Shown: positions 55,736 through 64,000 of the stretch, piece by piece | Position numbering within the stretch: position 1 is the first letter of the stretch | Layout: every line of letters starts with the position of its first letter | Source of the DNA: Hyaloperonospora brassicae | Lineage: Eukaryota > Oomycota > Peronosporomycetes > Peronosporales > Peronosporaceae | Direction: 5' to 3' | NCBI GenBank assembly: GCA_947650285.1 | Contig: CANTFL010000990.1 | Coordinates: forward strand, 1-64,000 | Length of the DNA stretch: 64,000 nucleotides | Notes under the pieces: generated by a model | What the model saw: the letters and a program-made list of their open reading frames with translations, nothing else | Told to the model about the DNA's origin: nothing | Databases searched by the model: none | Made by a program: the position numbers and the translations under genes

Positions 55736-56263
55736 GAACGATTGTCTCTTGGCCGGACTTTTACGAATAAGTCTTTGGGTACTTTTTAAACTGCAGCGGC
55801 TGGACGACCGTTCGGGAGACAGTGAGTTCAGAGACCTCGAGGCTGGCGTAGGGAGGGAGTGTCACCCCTAGTATTCTCCTACAGCTCATGTACTTTTCGC
55901 GCTTGGGGCAGATGACACTTGTTTGAAGCTGTTCGAGAGCGTAACGGATGCTCTGAGAAAGGGATGCCACGAAAAGCTCTTATCGTTTCAGTTTTTACTG
56001 ATCCTTTTGAATGGTAAACAAATATAGCTCCTCTAACTAGTCGCAGTCAGACAGTCGGTCGTCACCAACCATACTGCCTGTCGCATCTGGAGATACAGCT
56101 ATGATTCGTAACAAACACTTGAGTGATCTTCGTGTTTAAAACTTGTCTTCTCCACTTTTTTCTGTTTAAAACCCACCTTGCCCGTGACTGCCATTCGTCG
56201 CCATAGAGCGCGCCGAAAGTGACCCGACCTCGCACTCGCATCGCTGTCCTCTACCGCCACACG
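55736..56263. other. Divergent promoter region of the SPPL and MED15-like genes
   Basis: 528 bp between two divergent start codons. AT-rich at 55980-56160. A GCCATTCGTC stretch at about 56191-56200, 65-75 bp before the MED15-like ATG, resembles the oomycete initiator (YCAYTYY) and is a candidate start site; weak evidence. Confidence 0.4.
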
Positions 56264-58514
56264 ATGGACCCGCTCGCAGTAAACGCATTCCGTATGCGAA
56301 GCGACTCACTGTCGATGCCAATGTCAATGGCCATGATGGGTACGAGTGGCAGCAACTCGCAAGCAATGGCAATGAGTATTAATGCCATGAACGTCTATAA
56401 CGTCCCGCAGCGACAACAGCAACAGCAACATCAACACCAGCAAATGATGGTGAGCATGGGCTCATCACACCAAATGAACACGGCCTCTATGGAGATGAAC
56501 ATGGGTCCCACCGCCACAAAAGCAGCCGCACCACCGCTCGTGGATTCACAGCCGGCAGCGGCGCACGGCCTCTGCGCTGACTGGCGCATCCAGTTCACGC
56601 GTGAGCACCGAGCGAATCTGATTGCCAAGATGTACGGTCCACTACGCAACTTCTTGATGCGATCGGTTCTGAGCTGACTTGATGTTGTGTTGCATTGTGA
56701 AGCTACAACGAGATGGTACGCGTCTCCGCTGACCCCGTGCCCGGCATTAAACTCTGGATGAATATGTCGTGGTGCGAGCTGGCGCTGTATAAAGAGGCAC
56801 GTACACAGGAAGAATACATTGACAAGATTTTCACGCGCCTCAAGTCGCTGCGTGCACAGCAGACGGACATGAACGCGGTCATGGCAGCGCAAACACTACT
56901 GAACCAGGGAATGCTCTCGAGACTGGACTTCTCCTATTGCAACACGCTTAACCTGAGCCAGCGCGCAAACACCTTTGATGCACAAGGCGGCCAGGCCGGA
57001 GGCTTTCCAGGTCATACGCTACTTGGTGGGCAGGCTGTTCAGTCTAGTGCCCAGCAGTCTCAGCTGGAAATGGCGGTAACGGTGGGTGCTGGAGGCATGT
57101 CCACGACCTCGGTAGCACCCAATGGGACGAACATCACGCCACGGGTGGAAAAGCCAGAGGGTTCGATTCCCGGCGATACCCCGGCGGAGTACTGGCGGCA
57201 GCACGCAGCGCTCAAGCTGAAGTACCATGACGATGTGAAAAAGGTGCACAGTGCTTTCCAAAAGTACGCGGATCACATGAGGAGTCACGATGAGACGGAA
57301 CAGAAGAAAAAGCTGCGGTATCTTCTCAGCTACGTGCAGCTGTGTGCAGATATCCTCAATGAGGACAGGACGACGCATGCTCCGCGCAAGATCGAGGAGC
57401 TGGACAAGGTGTACAAGTACATTGTGAAGATCGTGAACCCGTATTTGAAAAAGCTGCGTGCGGAGACCGATAGACGCAGCATCGACCCCAACGCCGTTGG
57501 CGGCAATCCTGCTGGTATGAACCCCGCGACGGTGACAAACCCGACGCCCGGTGCCCGTGCAAGTTTGGACGCTGATTCAGCATCGGGTGAAACGTGGGGT
57601 GTACCAAATAGCGCGATGCACGTTGTCCACCGCCAGCAAAGTCAGGTTCAGCCACGTCAGAACTTGGCCTTGCAACAGAAGCAACAGCAATATCTCATGC
57701 AGCAGCGTGCGCAGCAGTGCAGCAGCGTGCGCAGCAGATGCAGCAGCAATATCTCATGCAGCAACAACAGCGAATGCAACCGCAAGTGCGGCAGCAGCAG
57801 ACGATACAACAGCAGCACATGGTGCAGCAGCAAAACGGTGTGGCTCAGCCGAATCGTTTCCAACAGTCCGTCAAGCCCAACCAGTCCCAACTGCCCGCTC
57901 AGCAACAGGCCAATTTACCAAATTTGCCAAATGAACGGCAAAACGGTCGGCCTCTGCATGCCCAACAGACCTCACGTCGGCTAGAGCAGCAGCCACAGCG
58001 TGCTCAGCAAGCTCCAAATACCAGCCGGCAGCAGCTCGGACAGCCCCAACGACACGCTTCGCAGCAGTCACATCAACCTCGTCAACCGCATCAGCAGCAG
58101 CACCAACGCTTGCCGCAGCGGTCTCATTCGCAGGAGCCCAAGACCCAGCCATCAGTGCCACAGCACCAGCAGCAGCAACACCAGACCTTGTCGTCCGTGT
58201 CTCGCGCCGAGACTTCCTCTTTGAGCTTTGACGATACCCTTTACAGAAGAGCGAATAGCAGAGGTACATCGCCACTGCCGTCCAGCATGGGATCCTCGAG
58301 GCCCTCGTCGAATCTCGTGCACTTCTCCAGTGATCTATCGCCAACCAGTTTCTCGAGCATGGAGTTGCTCGATATGGACGGCTTTATGGCCCGCCACGAG
58401 ACCAGCTCTACCGCTGGAGAACCCAAGCAGAAGAGCAGTCAATGTAGTGTCAGAAACAGCGCAAATGCCGGTAACAATGGGGACTCGGACCTCATGTTCA
58501 TGGAAGCGCTGTGA
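56264..58514 (+). CDS. KIX-domain, Gln-rich coactivator (MED15-like), frameshifted in this sequence
   Basis: Exons 56264-56631 and 56703 onward. The 71-bp intron (donor GTACGG) in phase 2 joins LIAKI to YNEMVRVSA. A Met/Gln-rich start precedes a KIX-type fold at about 105-180 (WRIQFTREHRANLIAKIYNE, ARTQEEYIDKIFTRLKSLRA). A helical region follows (EYWRQHAALKLKYHDDVKKV, LLSYVQLCADILNEDR), then long Gln-rich tracts. KIX domains bind transcription activators in MED15 and p300/CBP; the overall layout fits a Mediator tail subunit, though p300-type kinship is not excluded. The frame shifts near 57717 within CAG repeats: one base appears missing where a repeat unit should read CAGATG. The downstream frame continues in register to TGA at 58512-58514. 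It may be an assembly error, polymorphism or real mutation. Confidence 0.8.
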
Positions 58515-59001
58515 CTTAGTGACCCGAACGCGCACGTGAGATGTGCAATGTAAGCGTCGAGTGCAGTAGCTGTTCAGTCCGACCGCATTTTTCACGTCGA
58601 CAGTCGCCCAACCGCAGTGTGCGACCCGATCGAGTGCCCTGCAAGAAGAAGAAGAAGAAGCGCTACTGGTCGCCACACAGTGTCCGCTCGAGTCGGTGCA
58701 AAGCTGACGTTACACGGGCGCTGCCTCCCAACTGTCCCATACGGCAGCAAAGGGGCGTACGTCAGTGGCGCTGTGCCTAAAAGGGCCGAAAGTCAGCTCA
58801 CTCGTTGCGTCTGAGAAACGGCCGTCCGACATTGGCCGAGGAACAACCCCTCGGCCTGTCTTTGCGTGCGAGAGACGGAGGCACGACCCCCACCGCGTCG
58901 GCCGCTGCTCCCCCTGTCGCTGCCGGCACCCGACCGGTCTCCCGCTCGACGACGTGGCGTGCGTGGAGAAACCGACGCCGGTCGAGACGTCGGAGAGGCC
59001 C
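58515..59001. other. Spacer upstream of the FYVE gene
   Basis: 487 bp between the two plus-strand genes. Contains a GAA run (about 58644-58661) and a GC-rich end. The FYVE frame is open back to 58765 without an ATG, so this is probably 5' UTR and promoter. Confidence 0.5.
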
Positions 59002-60897
59002 ATGGCGACCCGCACCACCGCGCGACTGCTGAAGTCCACCAGCAGCACGCACAGCATGTCCAGCGCGCTCTCGCTCCAGCCCGCGCCCCTCACCAGCGCC
59101 ACGCTCTCCCGCGCCGTCGAAGAGGATCTCGAGTCGCAGGCGCGCGCGTCGCTCAGCCTCTTTGGCTTTGGGCTGCGGGATTCGGTCAACTGGAGCCCCG
59201 TGAGCGCGAGCGCCAGCGCGGCCGCTACGGCTGCGTCGTCCACAGAGACCCCCGGAAGTGGAGGCGCGATCAAAGTCCGCGTCATGGAGCGCGTGTGCCC
59301 CATTGGCACGAATACGGTCCTGTGGGGTATCATGAACTCTCTCGCCAACGGAGGCGAAGGCGGCGACGATGTGGCGACGAACGCCGTCGATTTGGCGGCG
59401 TCGAGTGTCAATGGGGGCGCGAGCGTCAATGGGACCGGATCATTGGAAAGCGACGCGTCGGACTGGGACGCCTCGTCGAGCGCTGCGGGACTGAGCAATG
59501 GGTTTGCGTCCAAGGTGCTGCAGCAGTACCTCGTGAAATGCGTCGCGCTGTTGCCGTCATCGATCGAAGAGGCAGTTGATTTGCTCGTGCGTTCGGATCG
59601 AGATGACATGGAGCTGCCGATGAAGCACCTCGTAGGCGTTCGCACGAGCTCGTCGGCTTTTGTCTACCGCCGACAGAAGAAACAGCTTCGACGCAGCAAC
59701 AATACGAGCAACAACAACAACAACAACAACAGCACGAGCAGCATCAACGGTATATCGCAGCGAATGACGTCCCGGGCGTCGATGCAAGATTGCGACAGCG
59801 ATTCGTCATACTCGGACACTGAAGCAGAACTGGACGACGATTTGCAGCCATTTACCGGTCCTGCTAGTCGAGAGACGGCCTCTGGACGTGCCCGAGGCAC
59901 TCGCGATGGTGACTCACTAGGGAATGATCGACCAGCAGCAACAGCAAACTCCGGCCCGTACTTGTCTCCTACGTACATGGACGATTACCGTGCGGAAATG
60001 GCAGCTTCGGGGTACCAAGGGAACCTTAGTATTAAGTGGGTCGTTGGCGAAAAATCCAGTCGAATGTTCGCGTCGCGGACTACCTACTGCCTGTTGGATT
60101 ATGAGTGCATTCTGGTGAATGACTGGGACGAAAATGCCGACCCATCGCCAATGTACGTGCGTACGCTGCAGTCAAGCTATAGCCCCCACTGTCAACCGTG
60201 GTTGGACGAGGTAGGCTCCAAGCCTACGGACCTTCAGCCAACCGGCTTCATGGTACGCCAGGCACGCCACCGTGATGGATATGTAGAAGTTCAGTTTGTG
60301 GCTTCGATCTTGGAGAAAGCACAGCTGCCTATGTTGTCTCGACGAGCGAAGCTGCGAGCGTTGTGTGCTAAAATCGCGCGCCTGGAGGAAGTGCTGACCA
60401 AGCGACGTTTGTCGCAGTCATTGCTTGTGAATGCGCCACACTGGGTGCACAATCGCGACCGGTTGGGATGCCGAATCTGCGACGCCAAGTTTGGGCTATC
60501 GCGTCGTCGTCATCACTGTCGTCTGTGTGGTGAAATATGCTGCTTTGAATGCTGTCCCAAGATGGATGTTGCGCTTCCGGAGGTGGGATCGACGAGTGTG
60601 CGTGTATGTATCGGATGTGTACAGAAGCGTCGTAAAAGCTGCGAATTGGCTGCGTCGACATCCAATGCATCGACGACGGCGTCGACATCGTCACCGACAA
60701 AAAGTGCTTGCGTGGAGACTTTACCACCTCCAGCGTTAGGATCGGCCGTGTCGTCACCCCCGGACCATTGCTTATCGTTTTCATCAAGTCTCAGCGCTAC
60801 TCCAAGTAGCTGCACTACGGCTAGCGGCTTAGGTGAGCGGAAACCTTCCTTGGCATCGTCTGTTTTCCAAAAACTAAAGAGCAGTTCGTTAAGCTAA
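59002..60897 (+). CDS. FYVE zinc-finger protein (START-FYVE-like architecture)
   Basis: Single-exon gene, 631 aa from ATG 59002 (MATRTTARLLKSTSS), the first ATG in a frame that is open further upstream. A long middle region (about 90-450) has START-like traits seen in oomycete lipid-binding proteins (VMERVCPIGTNTVLWGIMN, SSRMFASRTTYCLLDYECIL, GFMVRQARHRDGYVEVQFV), interrupted by Asn/Ser-rich low complexity (a run of AAC codons at about 59698-59727). The FYVE finger at about 481-545 has CRICDAKF, the lipid-binding RRRHHCRLCG and VCIGC. FYVE fingers bind phosphatidylinositol 3-phosphate on endosomes, so an endosomal lipid-linked role is likely. The tail is Ser/Thr-rich. START identity is moderate; FYVE identity is firm. 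Confidence 0.9.
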   Translation: MATRTTARLLKSTSSTHSMSSALSLQPAPLTSATLSRAVEEDLESQARASLSLFGFGLRDSVNWSPVSASASAAATAASSTETPGSGGAIKVRVMERVCPIGTNTVLWGIMNSLANGGEGGDDVATNAVDLAASSVNGGASVNGTGSLESDASDWDASSSAAGLSNGFASKVLQQYLVKCVALLPSSIEEAVDLLVRSDRDDMELPMKHLVGVRTSSSAFVYRRQKKQLRRSNNTSNNNNNNNSTSSINGISQRMTSRASMQDCDSDSSYSDTEAELDDDLQPFTGPASRETASGRARGTRDGDSLGNDRPAATANSGPYLSPTYMDDYRAEMAASGYQGNLSIKWVVGEKSSRMFASRTTYCLLDYECILVNDWDENADPSPMYVRTLQSSYSPHCQPWLDEVGSKPTDLQPTGFMVRQARHRDGYVEVQFVASILEKAQLPMLSRRAKLRALCAKIARLEEVLTKRRLSQSLLVNAPHWVHNRDRLGCRICDAKFGLSRRRHHCRLCGEICCFECCPKMDVALPEVGSTSVRVCIGCVQKRRKSCELAASTSNASTTASTSSPTKSACVETLPPPALGSAVSSPPDHCLSFSSSLSATPSSCTTASGLGERKPSLASSVFQKLKSSSLS

Positions 60898-61414
60898 ACT
60901 TAGCTGGACAGCAAGATAAGAAGTGCTACACCGAGTACGTACAAACGCACTTGAATAGAGGATTTTACCTGGTTGCTTGCATCGGCTTTTTCGAAACAAC
61001 ATCAATCCTTCACCATGCGTAGATCGTTAGTGTGATTCGTGCACGTGAATGCCTCTGTTAAACCGTACAACTGCTGAAGTAAATATCAATGTCAAGCAGA
61101 TCATACATCGCTATGGTGTGTGTCGGCGTTGATAAGCACAATTTTGCTCACCTATCTCAAAAGCTGCGGCACCAGTCTTGACCGCTACATTCCAAAGTTG
61201 GCAATCATCGGTCGAACATGTTTCATTTTCCCACCCGCTTGCAGCGTGAGGCTTGTTTACCTCACAGCCAGTTTAGTATGAATCGTCAATTCCGCCTGTA
61301 AGCACGAATTTTTACGTATTTACAACTAACGCATTTGACTAATAAAACTCTTCTCGTGAGCACGTGGCAGCACAATCGGTGACTACTTTCCAAATTGAAT
61401 GCTTTCAAGCTTTA
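60898..61414. other. Intergenic region after the FYVE gene
   Basis: AT-rich, no gene. It forms the right border of the host gene island; LTR sequence begins at 61415. Confidence 0.6.
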
Positions 61415-61600
61415 TGTAACGGGGCGAGCTAAACGAGGTGAGCTCTTTCCATGATTTTGACGAAATATTCGACGTCAACATGAATATTTCGTAACGGATG
61501 ATATTCAACACCTTGTACCACTAGCGAGTGGCAGTGCAAGAAAACCACCTCAAAGTAGCTAGAGAAACATGTTGATGGTTACACAGGAATGAGAACGACC
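61415..61600 (+). repeat. LTR fragment of a related retroelement
   Basis: Begins TGTAACGGGG like the LTRs at 2257, 18436, 61624 and 63455, but then diverges. It carries perfect stems ACGAAATATTC (61460-61470) with GAATATTTCGT (61482-61492), and CCACT/AGTGG near 61519-61532. The 3' end is missing or too degraded to define; the end coordinate is approximate. Confidence 0.6.
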
Positions 61601-61623
61601 CGCTATATATGGTAGGGTACTCA

Positions 61624-62017
61624 TGTAACGGGGCAGCCCGTTACATGGAAGTGTCACTTTAAAAGAAAGTGACAACAAAGAATATTAAGTGAATATTCTT
61701 TGAACAATATCACCGATAATGGTGATATTGGTGAAGCGACCAAAGGGTCTGCTCATTGGTTGATATCTTGATAATATCAACCCACCAATCGCCGCAGGAC
61801 GCGCGCAACGAGTGGTGACGAGACGTCACCATACACTCAGTTATATTAACATAATTAAGTCAGGTTAAACAAAGAGACAGTAGCAAAAAGACTTAATTAT
61901 ATTAATATAACAGTTCTGCTTCTGCCTTATCCTACGCTTCCTCGTTCGCCTCGTGTACGTCTGTCGGGGCACCCTAAACCCTTGCGTTAAGTTCACGCAA
62001 GGGTGTTCCCCGTTACA
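61624..62017 (+). repeat. Solo LTR, same family as element A (394 bp)
   Basis: Runs TGTAACGGGG to CCCCGTTACA and aligns along its length with 2257-2646. Flanks ACTCA (61619-61623) and ATTCA (62018-62022) form a target duplication with one mismatch. No internal retroelement sequence adjoins it, so it is a solo LTR left by LTR-LTR recombination. Its stems match those of element A while loops have changed (for example TGTCACTTT with AAAGTGACA, and CAATATCACC with GGTGATATTG). Confidence 0.92.
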
Positions 62018-63454
62018 ATTCAGGTATGAGTAGACACTTTCCGGGGTTATAAATCGTGCCACCACCACGAATATCATCGATCCACATGTCTCCTCTCTCC
62101 AGTGCCAGCCACGCGGTCACTGAAGTAAGTAGCCTAAAGGTGACTATATGGCATTATATGACAGCAAGATACTCATTGCCTGTAGAAGCCATGATGCTAA
62201 GTAACGCAATTATAAGAGGCGAAAGCTTAATGGCGAGGGTTTCTCAATAATCTGGTAGTCAGTGCCGAAAAATATTAGTGATAATATTTAGTGTCCTTGG
62301 ATATAGAAGGCAACGCGTTTAGTACTCCACTCGACTGCGGCCGATAAAAATGGAATGATATACGTCAAACATAAACTTCTTTCTGTCTTTTTATTTAATA
62401 CGAATCCGGTACATGATCCTTTAAATACGGTAGCATTTTAAAAGAAAAATAGCAAAATTAAGCTTTGAATATCATGCTAGGCGCGTCTAGCAATGCTTGG
62501 TGAGCAAATAAGTAGCAAGCACATATGTTAAGCTGATAAATGTTTTATTCTTTGATACATTCAGGTTATAGTTTGTACAACGTAGAGAAAACTTTTCCCA
62601 TCGATTACAAAAAAGATTTCATACATATATAATTACTTGACAATACTAATATTGGTTTCCGTTTTGCTATTCTACTGAGGTTGTCCATCATCGTTGACAG
62701 CATGTGAATTGCAAGTATTCATGTATGAGAGAGATCATAGCACTCATATATATTGTCATCAGTTCTATACTGTCATCGGCGTAAGCAGAAGTTGTGGGAA
62801 TAAAAAGCATGATCAACGACTTTTGTATTAAAATGCACACAGACGCTTTCGCCACTCGCCGGGAAGAGGCTCATCATGATCTTATCAGTCGATAAGTGAG
62901 TCAAATTCTATCCTGCATATTTATATGATAAAAACGTACTACAACTTAGTGTAATTTTCACACATCTATCACGCCACAACTACCAAACCTGGTAGTCGGG
63001 GAATCAATTCGAAACAAAATGTCCGCTACGATGACTCCAGTTCCAACGTGGTTGGCCTTTAAAAACGCATGATGATTCGTCTTGGTCAATCGGCCAGAAA
63101 CTACCATTTCGCGATTAATTACAAAAATTATTGTTAATGAATGTACGCATTAGAAACAAGAGCCCACATCCATCTCATCTACCTACGGAAAGACTTCCGA
63201 ATCAACTTGATTGAAATCTTGCAGCTAGCTTACAATCCGGTCACAGACGACCTCCTCCTCATAAAGTTTGACCATTTTTACTCCGTCACTAATGGACGGG
63301 TGGCGATGTCGGAAGACACTTCTTGAGCAACATGCCTTTGAAGTGTCTTTCGACATCGCCTCTTCTAACTCCTAAATGTGTCATCTTATAGGGATGCGAC
63401 ATAATTGCACGTATTTTGATTTTCGGTTGCGTAGTCAAGTCCAAAGGGTCTTTA
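62018..63454. other. AT-rich intergenic region
   Basis: No gene. A plus frame at 63141-63326 (61 codons, AHIHLIYLRKDFRINLIEIL) looks protein-like but is unrecognised. A pair of opposite-strand matches, GTGGCGATGTCGGAAGACAC (63300-63319) and GTGTCTTTCGACATCGCC (63342-63359), forms an imperfect hairpin of about 17 paired bases. Confidence 0.5.
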
Positions 63455-63931
63455 TGTAACGGGGTTACACGTCGACTGGTAGTCGACAATAGGTGTGGTG
63501 CACAAAATGGATGGGATTCCCTTTTAAAGTGATAGTGGAACACAGTATTAATTGTTGAAGACTGATGTCTGTAAAACATTGTTTACGAGATCGTTTGAGA
63601 GGTTTATTTAGGACATTAGCGAGTAGGTTAATTACGTTGTTCTAAGATGTTCTATTAGATTAAAAGAAGAAATAAAATTCAGTTTCCCTTTTGACCAACA
63701 AAAGACACGTGCCTTACGAGGCGTCTTGATCGGAAGAGCTAGCAACGCCTGTAAAGGTAGCTGATCTTTAGCACTCTGTGCTGTGATTATCTTGAATCGT
63801 TTGGTCCCTCTGGAACAGGGATCGTAAGCTCTCTGAGCTTGTTGACTCTCTGAGTCGGGTTCGTAGAACCAAAGTTGCTCGTAGAGCGTTAAGTCTTCCT
63901 CTGACCTTAGGAGCTGTGTAGCTCCGCTACA
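63455..63931 (+). repeat. 5' LTR of the third element (about 477 bp)
   Basis: Starts TGTAACGGGGTTACAC and ends GCTACA, giving near-matching inverted ends. It opens with stems GTAAC/GTTAC (63456-63468) and GTCGAC/GTCGAC (63472-63488), and its last 165 bp is a series of tight hairpins with three- or four-base loops (see findings). No second LTR is visible, so the borders depend on motif and PBS spacing. Confidence 0.68.
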
Positions 63932-63933
63932 CG

Positions 63934-63944
63934 TGGTAGCACTT
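63934..63944 (+). other. Primer binding site of the third element
   Basis: TGGTAGCACTT, two bases after the LTR end, identical in sequence and spacing to the element B site at 10846-10856. Confidence 0.7.
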
Positions 63945-64000
63945 ACCGTTCAATCTACGCCTGACTTGTTACGAAAGCTCCTTGGCGAGGATGGAGCAAT

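Larger units (their letters stand above)
63455..64000 (+). mobile_element. 5' end of a third LTR retrotransposon, running off the window
   Basis: A candidate LTR (63455-63931) followed two bases later by the same PBS bases as element B (TGGTAGCACTT at 63934-63944). The start TGTAACGGGG is shared with the other elements. The remaining 56 bp of leader do not reach a gag ORF, so the identification rests on ends, PBS and spacing. Confidence 0.7.

Noticed and set aside
1..64000. Prokaryotic features (operons, ribosome binding sites, CRISPR arrays, attachment sites)
   Set aside because: The window is eukaryotic: spliceosomal introns, LTR retroelements and eukaryote-specific gene families.

Overview
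The window looks like nuclear DNA of a peronosporalean oomycete (Phytophthora or downy-mildew type). Evidence: intron-poor genes with 70-95 bp introns using GTACGT/GTGCGT-like donors, oomycete-typical families (WLHxxRxEG ankyrin proteins, FYVE proteins, PUFA-type ELO elongases, a bacterial-style diaminopimelate decarboxylase), and AT-rich retroelement blocks around a GC-richer gene island. The species cannot be fixed from the sequence alone.

Layout. 1-2646 is the 3' part of a Ty3/gypsy retrotransposon (element A: pol C-terminus with chromodomain, antisense ORF, 3' LTR). 2647-10397 is AT-rich decayed DNA holding a fossil pogo-like DDE transposase. 10398-18881 is a complete but dead Ty3/gypsy element (element B: two 446-bp LTRs about 96% identical, imperfect 5-bp target duplication, gag, protease, RT/RNaseH, integrase and chromodomain, all with stops and frameshifts). 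18882-21357 is decayed DNA. 21358-60897 is a host gene island: BCNT/Swc5-like (+), ankyrin protein (+), PIG-V (+), RluA pseudouridine synthase with inserted HMG box (+), double-PHD protein (-), mitochondrial IF2 (+), a 4.4-kb gene-poor gap, diaminopimelate decarboxylase (-), a small hypothetical gene (+), two tandem ELO elongases (-), a mucolipin/TRPML-like channel (-), a single-pass membrane protein (+), an SPP-like intramembrane protease (-), a KIX/glutamine-rich MED15-like coactivator (+, frameshifted here) and a FYVE protein (+). 60898-64000 returns to LTR debris: an LTR fragment, a solo LTR of element A's family and, at the right edge, the 5' LTR and PBS of a third element.

Most interesting: (1) both Ty3/gypsy elements and all related LTRs are densely packed with short perfect inverted repeats through coding and LTR sequence, and at some homologous positions the two copies have hairpins of unrelated sequence. 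(2) The same elements carry a long antisense ORF upstream of the 3' LTR, overlapping the chromodomain end of pol, whose central domain is conserved at protein level between the diverged copies. These may be parts of one undescribed retroelement strategy. (3) The pseudouridine synthase has an HMG-box-like insertion inside its catalytic domain. Spliced models were built by hand from reading frame, GT/AG sites and phase; no transcript evidence was available.
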